The position numbers were made by a program, and so were the translations under genes. The notes beneath the pieces were generated by a model that had not been told where the DNA came from, did no database searches, and worked only from the letters and a program-made list of their open reading frames with translations. Shown piece by piece: positions 41,148 to 49,491 of a stretch of 64,000 bases of DNA. How positions within the stretch are numbered: position 1 is the stretch's first letter; each line of letters starts with the position of its first letter. Source of the stretch: Patescibacteria group bacterium (lineage in GTDB: Bacteria; Patescibacteriota; Minisyncoccia; Phycocordibacterales; BOKC01); the NCBI GenBank assembly GCA_016860785.1, contig BOKC01000004.1, positions 19,111-83,110 on the forward strand, written 5' to 3'.

Positions 41148-41923
41148 TTTAATTTTTCAAGAATTATTAGGATCTCTTTCATCTCTTTCGGATCCAAACT
41201 GGCTCGGCCTGGTAAAATTCCGGAAACCCGACCGTTTGAAATTATATCCGCAACGTTAGCCGAAGACACCGACCCTCCGTAAATAATTCGGGTATTAAAA
41301 GCCGCCGGCTTACCAACAATTTCTGATAAAATTTTTCTAATAAAAATTACCGCTTCATGCAAATCGGCACCTTTGAGATTATCTCTTTCACTCTTGCCAA
41401 TCGCCCAAACTGGCTCATAAGCCAAAATTATTCTTGAAAAATCATTTTTCTTTAGTCCGGCAAAGGTATTCTTAATTTGATTTTTTAAAATCTCAAAAAA
41501 TTTTCCATCACTATCGCGCTCGTTTTCTCCAACGCAAACCACGGGCGTAAGGCCGGCTTTAAGAGCGGTTTTTATTTTTTTATTAATTACCTCATCCGTC
41601 TCGCCACGTGCCCGCCTTTCAGAATGACCTAAAATTACATATTCAACAGCTAAACCTTTCAGCATTGTGGCGCTCGTTTCGCCGGTAAAAGCCCGACTGC
41701 CGGTTTTTGGATCTTCTTCAAAAACATTTTGAGCGCCGAGCTTTAAGTTTGAGAGTTGGAGGTTGGAAGTCGAAAGTGAAACAAGAAAAACAAACGGCGG
41801 GCAGATAACAATTTCGGTTTTTTTAAAATCTCTTGCCAGCTTTTTTATACCAGAAAAAATCCGCTTGGCCTCTTCAGCCGTTTCAGGATTCATCTTCCAA
41901 TTACCAATTATTATCTTTTTCAT
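41144..41923 (-). CDS. tpiA: Triosephosphate isomerase
   Basis: 259 residues. Interconverts dihydroxyacetone phosphate and glyceraldehyde 3-phosphate. GNWKMNP, catalytic His in ILGHSERR, catalytic Glu in AYEPVWAIG, and IIYGGSVSSANV with GRASLDP. Residues about 48-59 (SLSTSNLQLSNLK) are a low-complexity loop encoded by an AAAGT-type repeat at 41747-41782. Translationally coupled to pgk. Confidence 0.96.
   Translation of the reverse strand: MKKIIIGNWKMNPETAEEAKRIFSGIKKLARDFKKTEIVICPPFVFLVSLSTSNLQLSNLKLGAQNVFEEDPKTGSRAFTGETSATMLKGLAVEYVILGHSERRARGETDEVINKKIKTALKAGLTPVVCVGENERDSDGKFFEILKNQIKNTFAGLKKNDFSRIILAYEPVWAIGKSERDNLKGADLHEAVIFIRKILSEIVGKPAAFNTRIIYGGSVSSANVADIISNGRVSGILPGRASLDPKEMKEILIILEKLK
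41747..41782. repeat. Low-complexity AAAGT-type repeat inside tpiA
   Basis: GAGAGTTGGAGGTTGGAAGT then CGAAAGTGAAAC; same style as the intergenic repeat at 32876-32912 and the copB linker at 8770-8813. Confidence 0.5.
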
Positions 41924-41960
41924 ATTTTCCAGTTATTATAAGTTACTTGTTTTTAGTTTT

Positions 41961-43904
41961 TCATTCTACCTCTCTCCAATTTAACACATTCCAGCCACCT
42001 GACGGACCGGAAGAGAATGTTATATCAGCTAGTCCAGACTCATAATTCACCTCTCCGCTTCCAGAAATTTCAATTCGGTGAGCAACCATCGCTTTTACCC
42101 CAGAACCACCGGCAAGCCGCAAGGTTCCGTAAGGAGCAACAACAACCGCAGCGCCAGCGCTACCGGCTACACTTATAGCTGGGTTTCCGCCACACAATGC
42201 ATCAAACGGGCATAAGCTTGTTGAAACCAAAATTGGATAACTTGTTGGTTGTCCCGAACCCTCAAAAACAAAACTGCCACCAATATTTGCCCTACCACCA
42301 ACTAAAATTATTCCACTGTCACCAAGATATGACGAATGGAGTTTAAATTTTTTTGTTCCAAAATCAACATTGCCATCAACCCAGACGGTCTTAGCCGGCA
42401 TTAAAATGTTTGTGTTTCCGCCAGACATAGATAAATTGCCGTTTACTTTCAAAAACCCATTTATTATTGTTGTGCAACTTGAACCTATGCTCATGTTACC
42501 AGTAACCAAAAGGTCGCTAAAAACTGCTTGATAGCCGTCATTGCAACTAATGGTTAAATTACCGTTTACCTTGAGAGGGGTGTTTTTTTTAATCCCGTTC
42601 CACGGCACGGTCATTGTCTCGCTCTGTTCCCATAAATCACTGTTAGATATAGAGTCCAAAACCTCGTCCTTCCATGACTGAATATTTGAATCAGAAATCG
42701 GAAAACCTTGAGGCGCTGGATCAGCACGAGACGTGTCACAAGGGGTTCCGTTAGGTCCTGGATAATTATTAATTGAATTTTGACAATACATTGTGCCATA
42801 GGTCCTAGTCTGAATAATTGTGTTTGCCCAACTGTCACCGTTTATATTAAAAGGTTGATTCCACTGACTACCACCTTCCCCCTCAATCTTTGAAACAAAG
42901 CCATCAATAAATATTTCAAAATAGCCATCTAACCCAGAAGGAAAGGTGTCGTTCCAGGTCGAACCAAATCTCCCAACCTTGCCAACACCGCTCGCATAAT
43001 CAGTATTTGCTCCGATTGTATAACTACCAGAATTATTGGCTTTGTCTAAGACCAACCAATAAGTAGTATCGGCTTGTATATATGGTTGAGAACCAAAAAC
43101 CACCTCAACCCAACCATAAGATATGCCGACCGAACCGGCCGGCAATGTTACCTGCGCACCACTCACCATTGCGCCAGGGAGACCATTATTGTCAAAAGCA
43201 ATTTTGACGGTAATATTGCTCGGACTTCCGCTTTTTCTCATATACATCCTGGCTTTGTAAACAGCGCCAGATTTGCTTAGCCGAAAACTTTGAGCAAAAT
43301 CTTGATTACCGTTTGAAGAACCAAAAACCAAATTGTTGGGAGGAGTTGAGGGAGTACTATTAGATTGATCTGGGAAAGCTGTCGGACTGCTTGCCGCCAC
43401 AACAGAACCGGTTACTGTTACGCCACTTAAACCGATAACATCACCATTAGAATAAATATTGCCATTCACGGTCGCCCCACCCTCTATACGAAAACCTCCG
43501 TTTCCTGACTGGACGGCATAATTAAACGAGCTACCTTCACCTAAAAATAATTCGCTTTTTATTTTACGAAAATAAGACCCCCTGTCTGCTTCAGCGACAA
43601 TCACCTTATTTTGACCGGCATCAGTAATAGCAATATTTACATTATAATCACCAAAGTTAAATTGTTCGGATGATAAAACTTCATGCCCATTAGCCAATCT
43701 ATAAAAAACATCTTCCAGCCCGCCTTCGGCCAGAAAAAAGCTTTCTTTTGATTTAAAAAGGTCGGAGGCCACGGCAATTTGCTTTGAAATCGGAATAGCA
43801 ATTCCAAAAATTACAACAGAAGAAATAAGTAAAAAGAAAATAGCAGCAATCAAAACAGCTTGACCTCGGCAAAGTGATAAATCGTTATTTCTATTTTTTT
43901 TCAT
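41961..43904 (-). CDS. PilX-like pilus assembly protein with polymer-forming repeats
   Basis: 647 residues. The N-terminus has an atypical prepilin-like hydrophobic helix (CRGQAVLIAAIFFLLISSVV) followed by ESFFLAEGGLEDVFYRL, as in PilX/PilV-type minor components. About residues 195-330 form a beta-rich domain (MYMRKSGSPSNITVKIAFD, YWLVLDKAN) of the choice-of-anchor kind. The remainder has bactofilin-like steps (GNLTISCN, GNMSIGSS, GNLSMSGG, GNVDFGTK). It ends FSSGPSGGWNVLNWREVE. Last gene of the pilus cluster. Confidence 0.75.
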   Translation of the reverse strand: MKKNRNNDLSLCRGQAVLIAAIFFLLISSVVIFGIAIPISKQIAVASDLFKSKESFFLAEGGLEDVFYRLANGHEVLSSEQFNFGDYNVNIAITDAGQNKVIVAEADRGSYFRKIKSELFLGEGSSFNYAVQSGNGGFRIEGGATVNGNIYSNGDVIGLSGVTVTGSVVAASSPTAFPDQSNSTPSTPPNNLVFGSSNGNQDFAQSFRLSKSGAVYKARMYMRKSGSPSNITVKIAFDNNGLPGAMVSGAQVTLPAGSVGISYGWVEVVFGSQPYIQADTTYWLVLDKANNSGSYTIGANTDYASGVGKVGRFGSTWNDTFPSGLDGYFEIFIDGFVSKIEGEGGSQWNQPFNINGDSWANTIIQTRTYGTMYCQNSINNYPGPNGTPCDTSRADPAPQGFPISDSNIQSWKDEVLDSISNSDLWEQSETMTVPWNGIKKNTPLKVNGNLTISCNDGYQAVFSDLLVTGNMSIGSSCTTIINGFLKVNGNLSMSGGNTNILMPAKTVWVDGNVDFGTKKFKLHSSYLGDSGIILVGGRANIGGSFVFEGSGQPTSYPILVSTSLCPFDALCGGNPAISVAGSAGAAVVVAPYGTLRLAGGSGVKAMVAHRIEISGSGEVNYESGLADITFSSGPSGGWNVLNWREVE

Positions 43905-43917
43905 AAAACAAACTTTT

Positions 43918-44430
43918 TTAATTACGCATCAAAGCGCTAGCGTAAAATATTTCGGTCTTAGCAAACTCACCAGAGCCGGCTTCTATTGTCATAGCAATCC
44001 GGACGGCCTGCGCACCATCTTCCGACAAGCTGTAAAGCAAAAAACTTCCAACCGTGGCTCGCAAATCAATTAACGGCGCGATTAAGTCACCATCTTTGAA
44101 TTTTAAAATACTATCCTCAACAAAAAACTCAATCTCTCTTGATTGACCAATCAAATTTTCAACTTCAAGTACAAGCCGGCCGGGATTAGAACCAAACACG
44201 CTTTGATCAAAATTAATTCTCTTGGAACTCTTTATCTCTCGAGTCAAACGCTCTAAAGCCACCGAAGCTGAATGTTCTATAACTCTGTGATTTTTTATCT
44301 TTTTTTGAGACAAGATCATCACTGAAAGAGTGTTGACAATAACAATGAGAATCAAAGCCATAATAGCAATATATATCACCATCTCAATTAGAGAAAAACC
44401 AGATTTTGTTTTTTTGAGACCCGTTTTCAT
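43918..44430 (-). CDS. Type IV prepilin-like protein
   Basis: 170 residues. Short basic leader, then the prepilin site SGFSLIEMVIYIAIMALILIV with Glu at +5 and a long hydrophobic helix; a globular domain follows. It would be processed by a prepilin peptidase not present in this window. It overlaps the preceding pilin gene by 4 nt. Confidence 0.88.
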   Translation of the reverse strand: MKTGLKKTKSGFSLIEMVIYIAIMALILIVIVNTLSVMILSQKKIKNHRVIEHSASVALERLTREIKSSKRINFDQSVFGSNPGRLVLEVENLIGQSREIEFFVEDSILKFKDGDLIAPLIDLRATVGSFLLYSLSEDGAQAVRIAMTIEAGSGEFAKTEIFYASALMRN

Positions 44431-44903
44431 ATATCTGATAGATACGTTGTAATAGAACGCGTGGTAGTAGCACTACTTTTCTGCCAAGAAACATAAGCGG
44501 TCAATTTTTTGGTACCGGCATCAAGCGTACCGCTTGGTGATTCAACGATTCGACCGTCAGAATCGCGATTAACATCTTCCAAGACAAACTTTCTCTCAAA
44601 AATCCCATCAATAAAAATATTTTCTGAAACGACCTCCCAACCGCTACCTGTAAAACTCAAAAAATAATCCTGATCTGAATCAAGGACGGCGATATTATTT
44701 TGCCAGCTGACTCTTTTCAAAAATTTTACCGCCTCTACCGTATCTTCAAGAAGAAAAGCGCCTTTAATGCTCAATGTGTTATTAAAAGCTAAACGTAAAA
44801 TAGTCGAGTACGAATAAGCAATTGAGGTTATAAAAACCATTATAATCGCAACTGCTACCAAAAGCTCCACAATAGTCAACCCTCTATCGTTTCTATTTTT
44901 CAT
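44427..44903 (-). CDS. Type IV prepilin-like protein
   Basis: 158 residues with the cleavage region DRGLTIVELLVAVAIIMVF (Glu +5), then a C-terminal domain ending in a Ser/Thr-rich stretch SSATTTRSITTYL. Second of three co-directional pilin genes, probably minor pilins that prime the fibre. Confidence 0.87.
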   Translation of the reverse strand: MKNRNDRGLTIVELLVAVAIIMVFITSIAYSYSTILRLAFNNTLSIKGAFLLEDTVEAVKFLKRVSWQNNIAVLDSDQDYFLSFTGSGWEVVSENIFIDGIFERKFVLEDVNRDSDGRIVESPSGTLDAGTKKLTAYVSWQKSSATTTRSITTYLSDI

Positions 44904-44914
44904 AAAGATATTGA

Positions 44915-45412
44915 TTACTCTAATCTCTCTATTACACCGGTCGGATAGACAGCGATAGTAATATTGTCCTCTGAATCTTGAGTGCGAGCAATAACAATTG
45001 TTCCGTGTTGGTCAGTCGCGCCGGTCAGTCTTTGGAAAACAACCGCATCGGTTTCCCCACCGACCAAATTTACTCCAGAAATGACAACCAGTTCATCTAA
45101 AATATAAACTTTGTTGTCTTGCGACTCGGGAGAATAACTAGCACCGGAAAACAGAGCTATGGTATTGCCCCCAACTTCAAAAAAAACTCCGTATTGAGAG
45201 GCATCTTTTGAAGAAATTGAAAGAGAGCGCGCCTCTTCCAACACGGAAACTACAACGCCCGCTTCTTTTTCTAATATTCTGTTTTTATGCAAAGCAGCAA
45301 AAGAAGCGTAGGAAATAAACGATAAGATAGTGACAATAACGATGACAACAAGAATTTCAAGAAGAGTAAAACCCTGTTTAAAAAAAGATTTTTGATTTTT
45401 AATTTTTGACAT
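44915..45412 (-). CDS. Type IV prepilin-like protein (GspH-like)
   Basis: 165 residues with the prepilin site QGFTLLEILVVIVIVTILS and a C-terminal domain resembling GspH/FimT (VVSVLEEARSLSISSKDASQYGVFF). The first of the three pilin genes, 38 nt after pilC. Confidence 0.88.
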   Translation of the reverse strand: MSKIKNQKSFFKQGFTLLEILVVIVIVTILSFISYASFAALHKNRILEKEAGVVVSVLEEARSLSISSKDASQYGVFFEVGGNTIALFSGASYSPESQDNKVYILDELVVISGVNLVGGETDAVVFQRLTGATDQHGTIVIARTQDSEDNITIAVYPTGVIERLE

Positions 45413-45450
45413 AAAAAGCTAAACCTTCTGCACAAAAACTAATTGTTATT

Positions 45451-46674
45451 CTACAGTGCATCAACGAGCGAGTAAATCGGACCAAGCATTGAGACAGCAA
45501 AAATACCAACAAAGAGTCCGATAAAAACCATCAAAACCGGTTCAACAATCGTAGAAAAATTCTTGGTCTTTTGATTGACTTCTTCTTCATAAAAATCGGC
45601 GATATTGGAAAACATTTCCGAAAGCTTCCCAGTTTCTTCCCCAATAGAAACCATTTCCCCGACAAAAGGCGGATACAAATTCTGAGCGTTCTTTTCCAAA
45701 AAAACCGAAGCAATAGAATCGCCTTTTTTCACATTCTCCTCGGCTTTATTCAAGACTTTTTTGTAGAATGGGTTTTGAACAACTTCTTGAGTTATCTGAA
45801 TCGCAACCAAAAAATCAACTCCAGCGGATAATAAACTTGAAAGCGTGCGAGCCGTGCGGGCAGAATTGCTTTCTTTTATCAAAGCTGAAATCACCGGCAT
45901 TTTAAGAAAACTGAAACTCAACACCCTTCTACCGCCTTTCGTCCGGAAAATAAAAGCCATTGAAGAAACTAGAAAAACCAAGATAAGCAAAGAAGAAAAA
46001 GTATTTTCTTTAAGAAAGCTACTTAAGCCAATTATTATTCTGGTGCTCAAGGGTAAATCGAGATCAAGCTCGGAAAAAGTCTGGGTCAAAGTTGGTACCA
46101 AAAAGATAAGCAACAAAACACTGATTATAAGCATTACTGAAATTACGATCGCCGGATAAATCATCGCCCCCCTCAACCTGCTGACCAAAAGACGTGTTCT
46201 TTCCATTTGTTCAGATACAGACTTAAGCGATTTAGCAATACTTCCGCTTTCTTCGCCCGCCTTAACCATAGAAACAAAGAGGGGCGAGAAAACTTCGGGA
46301 AATTGCATCACCGACTCACTCAAAGATTCACCGCGACCAACGCCTTGTTGAATTCGTGAAATTATTGTTTTGAATTTTTTGTTTCTAGTTTGCCTTTCCA
46401 AAACCGAAAGAGAGCGCGTCATCGGCAACCCCGAATCAATCATCGAGCCGAGATTCTTCGCAAAATTTATTTTTTCAGATGCTCCAACTCGTCCAAAAAG
46501 TCCAGATAAACCCGCCACCAAAGAATTCTTCTTTTTACCTTTGACTTCAAAAACTGAAATTACAGTATCTCCCGCTTTTTTCAATTCACTATAAAGAGAG
46601 CGCTCATCAACTGCCTCCCTGACACCTTCATAACGCTCGCTTGTTGATTTAATCGCTTTGAAATTAAATTTCAT
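45451..46674 (-). CDS. pilC: Type IV pilus inner-membrane platform protein PilC
   Basis: 407 residues with two T2SF domains. FAKNLGSMIDSGLPMTRSLSVLERQT and ESGSIAKSLKSVSEQMERT in the first, RTARTLSSLLSAGVDFLVAIQITQEVVQN and MVSIGEETGKLSEM in the second, each followed by membrane helices. It anchors the assembly motor. It starts 7 nt after pilB. Confidence 0.95.
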   Translation of the reverse strand: MKFNFKAIKSTSERYEGVREAVDERSLYSELKKAGDTVISVFEVKGKKKNSLVAGLSGLFGRVGASEKINFAKNLGSMIDSGLPMTRSLSVLERQTRNKKFKTIISRIQQGVGRGESLSESVMQFPEVFSPLFVSMVKAGEESGSIAKSLKSVSEQMERTRLLVSRLRGAMIYPAIVISVMLIISVLLLIFLVPTLTQTFSELDLDLPLSTRIIIGLSSFLKENTFSSLLILVFLVSSMAFIFRTKGGRRVLSFSFLKMPVISALIKESNSARTARTLSSLLSAGVDFLVAIQITQEVVQNPFYKKVLNKAEENVKKGDSIASVFLEKNAQNLYPPFVGEMVSIGEETGKLSEMFSNIADFYEEEVNQKTKNFSTIVEPVLMVFIGLFVGIFAVSMLGPIYSLVDAL

Positions 46675-46681
46675 TTTATTT

Positions 46682-48433
46682 TTATTCTGAAATAACCCTT
46701 AAAATCTCTTCAATAGTAGTGTAACCCTGAACCGCCTTAAAAATCCCATCTTCAATCATTGTCATCATTCCCTCTTTTTTAGCTCGCTCTTCTATTTCTT
46801 TGTCGGTTTTACTCTGTAAGATTAATTCTTTTATAGAAGGTGAAATTTTTAAAACTTCATATATTCCGATTCTACCGCTAAATCCATCTTCCGATTCTTC
46901 ACCCGGCTTTGGTTTGAAAAAAGGAATTTCTTTCCAATCGGCTTTTGCGTCAACAATTTTTTCCTCTTTAAGAAAATCCAAAATTCTTTCCAGATCAACC
47001 ATTTTACCTAAATTGTCTAATTCCGCTTGAGTCAGAAAATGTTTCTCCCTTTTTTCCGTTAATTTTCTAACCAAGCGTTGAGCAATCACAACATTAACGG
47101 TTGAAACAATAAGAAACGGCTCAACCTTCATGTCGATCAGACGAGGAATAGCGCCCGCAGCCGAATTGGTGTGCAAAGTAGATAACACTAAATGACCAGT
47201 CAGGGCGGCGTTGACCGCCAAAGAAGCTGTCTCATTGTCTCGAATTTCGCCAACCATAATTATGTCTGGATCTTGACGGACAAGAGTTCTCAATCCGGCA
47301 GCAAAAGTCAGTCCAATTTCCGGTTTGACTTGGGTTTGATTCACTCTATTCATTTGATATTCAACTGGATCCTCAATAGTTGAAATATTTACATCCGGGG
47401 TATTCAAAATTTCTAAAACCGAATACAAAGTTGTGGTTTTTCCAGAACCGGTCGGACCGGTGGTCAAAATCATTCCGTTTGAAAGCCGTGTGGCAGTGTG
47501 AATTCTTTCTAGAGCCTCACCGTGAAAACCAAGTAATTCCAAAGTAAAACCGGAGGCGTTCTCACGCAAAAGTCGCATAACAGCTTTTTCTCCGTAATAC
47601 ACCGGCAGAGTTGAGACGCGAAAAGAAACTTTCTCGCTGGCCATATCAATCCTAAAACGACCGTCTTGCGGCAAGCGCTTTTCATCCAATTTCAAGTTAG
47701 CAAGAACTTTTATTCTGGCAATTATGCTTAAAGCGACATTTTTTGGCAAAACCATCGCATCGCGCAAAATTCCATCTATGCGATAACGAACAACAACTTG
47801 GCTCTCAAGTGGTTCAATATGAATATCGGACGCCTTTTGAATAATTGCGTGCTTGAGAAGAGTGTCAACAATCCTTACTACCGGCAAATCCTCTGCCAGC
47901 TTTTTCAAATCGTCGCCCGACATCTCCTCGGGTCCGCCTTCTGTCACCATTTTTAGAGAATCTGATTCTTTTTTGATTATTTCTCCGAATTCAGCTTTAA
48001 GTGATTTTTGATACTGGAGAATAACATCTCTAATTGACTCTTCATTGGTCAAGCGGGGTAGAATCTTCAAGCCAACCCGCTTCCTGACAAAATCAATCGC
48101 TGGCAAATCATCGGTATCAAGCATTGCCACCTCAAGAGAATCTTTAGTCTTTCGAAAAGCCACAATGCTGTGACTCCTAGCCACCGGCTCCGGAATTAGA
48201 GACAAAACTTCAAAATCAATCTTTTGATTTTTGAGTTCCACAAAAGGAATACCCAGCATCATAGCTTGAATCCTCCGAAGCTCATCGGTATTTAACAAAT
48301 TATTTTTAAGAAGCACGTCTTCCAGTGGTTTTTTTTCAGATTTAGCTTTTTTTTCCGCTTCTTTTAAATCCTTTTGAGAAACTATACCGGAGTCAACGAT
48401 AAATTCTTTTAATTGTTCCGAGTTAACGTGCAT
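46682..48433 (-). CDS. pilB: Type IV pilus assembly ATPase PilB
   Basis: 583 residues. N-terminal MshEN domain (about 1-150), then the secretion ATPase with SDIHIEP, Walker A GPTGSGKTTTLYS (about residue 330), Asp box IEDPVEYQM, and Walker B LVRQDPDIIMVGEIRDNETA with LSTLHTN. The four-cysteine zinc motif usual before GRIGIYEVL is absent; an acidic linker (PKPGEESEDG) is in its place. First gene of the pilus operon. Confidence 0.96.
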   Translation of the reverse strand: MHVNSEQLKEFIVDSGIVSQKDLKEAEKKAKSEKKPLEDVLLKNNLLNTDELRRIQAMMLGIPFVELKNQKIDFEVLSLIPEPVARSHSIVAFRKTKDSLEVAMLDTDDLPAIDFVRKRVGLKILPRLTNEESIRDVILQYQKSLKAEFGEIIKKESDSLKMVTEGGPEEMSGDDLKKLAEDLPVVRIVDTLLKHAIIQKASDIHIEPLESQVVVRYRIDGILRDAMVLPKNVALSIIARIKVLANLKLDEKRLPQDGRFRIDMASEKVSFRVSTLPVYYGEKAVMRLLRENASGFTLELLGFHGEALERIHTATRLSNGMILTTGPTGSGKTTTLYSVLEILNTPDVNISTIEDPVEYQMNRVNQTQVKPEIGLTFAAGLRTLVRQDPDIIMVGEIRDNETASLAVNAALTGHLVLSTLHTNSAAGAIPRLIDMKVEPFLIVSTVNVVIAQRLVRKLTEKREKHFLTQAELDNLGKMVDLERILDFLKEEKIVDAKADWKEIPFFKPKPGEESEDGFSGRIGIYEVLKISPSIKELILQSKTDKEIEERAKKEGMMTMIEDGIFKAVQGYTTIEEILRVISE

Positions 48434-48472
48434 AAAAAATGTTTAAGAAAAATTTCTACAATTGAATTATAA

Positions 48473-48503
48473 CAAAAAACCCCGCTTTCGCGGGGTTTTT
48501 TGT
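48473..48503. terminator. Terminator between the 48514 gene and pilB
   Basis: AAAAAACCCCGC / GCGGGGTTTTTT around TTTC. It lies 11 nt after the stop of the upstream minus-strand gene and is symmetrical. Confidence 0.93.
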
Positions 48504-48513
48504 TCACATTTTT

Positions 48514-49095
48514 TTAAATAGGTTGCATTGGCCCACCAACATCAAGAAATCTCAAATTTGGTTCACAACAAATTGCCCTTGCAGAAACCGAGGTCGAAAC
48601 TTGTGAGCACTGAACCTCCCACCTCTCTTGAGTTGCATGGGGTCTTGAGTAATTTATGGTCCGATTACCACAATCCCCGCCCCCGCCAGTTAAAATTTCC
48701 CCGGGCACACAGGAGACCGAAGCGGTTGAAGAATTAGCAGAAGTGCTTGTTCTTTTCTCACAAGAAAAAGAACTGACACTGCTCCAAGCCACCAGCCCTT
48801 CATTATTTTCAGCTACTAAAATTTTAGTAGCTCCCGGATCACCACCGGCAATTGTCAGCCGACTACCAACTTCAAAATTTCCAGCAACATAAGCCGGACC
48901 TTGCGAGCCGATAAAGTTCGCCCAAAAAGAACCTTCTTTGACCTGTTCACTTGAACCAACATTCACCGGAGGTGGCGTATTACCATCCGGAAAAGGTTGC
49001 CCTGGTGGTGTCCATTGTGCCAAGACAAAACCGACTCCGACCGATAATGCGCCAGCCAGAATTACAATTTTTACGCTTGTTAAATATTTTTTCAT
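48514..49095 (-). CDS. Secreted protein of unknown function, Cys-rich C-terminus
   Basis: 193 residues: signal peptide ending near FVLAQW, a Pro-rich segment TPPGQPFPDGNTPPPVNVG, an EGSFWANFIGSQGPAYVAGNF beta region, and a C-terminal domain with seven cysteines (SFSCEKRT, SCVPGEILTGGGGDCG, CCEPN). The TPPG...PPPVNVG region is common in secreted proteins near pilus genes of this lineage, in my recollection. The cysteines could be oxidised by the DsbA/VKOR pair. No known domain assigned. Confidence 0.7.
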   Translation of the reverse strand: MKKYLTSVKIVILAGALSVGVGFVLAQWTPPGQPFPDGNTPPPVNVGSSEQVKEGSFWANFIGSQGPAYVAGNFEVGSRLTIAGGDPGATKILVAENNEGLVAWSSVSSFSCEKRTSTSANSSTASVSCVPGEILTGGGGDCGNRTINYSRPHATQERWEVQCSQVSTSVSARAICCEPNLRFLDVGGPMQPI

Positions 49096-49144
49096 AATTT
49101 TTAAAGTTTCAAGTCTGACTTGAAAATTAAATTATAATTTTTAA

Positions 49145-49483
49145 TCATTTTAAACGCTCTTCAATTTTTTTTCTTTCCTCTGGCGACAAAACTTTAGCTT
49201 CCACATCCGCCCCCAAGACCTTTATTTCGATCTCCCTGCGCTCGTTAAAACCCAAATCTCTTTTCGCCCAGCCAGCCAGTAGTCGATTTTCAATCTCTGT
49301 CCTTTCTTCGGCTGTCAAACTAACCCTCGTCTCCTGCACCTCAACAAAAAAATGGGTTTCGGACCTAATAACTATAAGTAATAAAATAATGGCAACAGAA
49401 ATAGCAGAGAAAAGTCCGAGATAATACCATTTTACTCTTTTTAATCTCTTTTCCAATTCTTCAGAATAAACTTTATGAACCAT
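49145..49483 (-). CDS. Small single-pass membrane protein
   Basis: 112 residues: basic cytoplasmic start (EELEKRLKRVKWYY), one helix (about 22-42), then a highly charged domain with two copies of an L(T/S)xEER..IE.RL element (SLTAEERTEIENRLL, VLSPEERKKIEERLK). Function unknown. It follows the surface protein gene by 8 nt. Confidence 0.65.
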   Translation of the reverse strand: MVHKVYSEELEKRLKRVKWYYLGLFSAISVAIILLLIVIRSETHFFVEVQETRVSLTAEERTEIENRLLAGWAKRDLGFNERREIEIKVLGADVEAKVLSPEERKKIEERLK

Positions 49484-49491
49484 AGTTTTTA

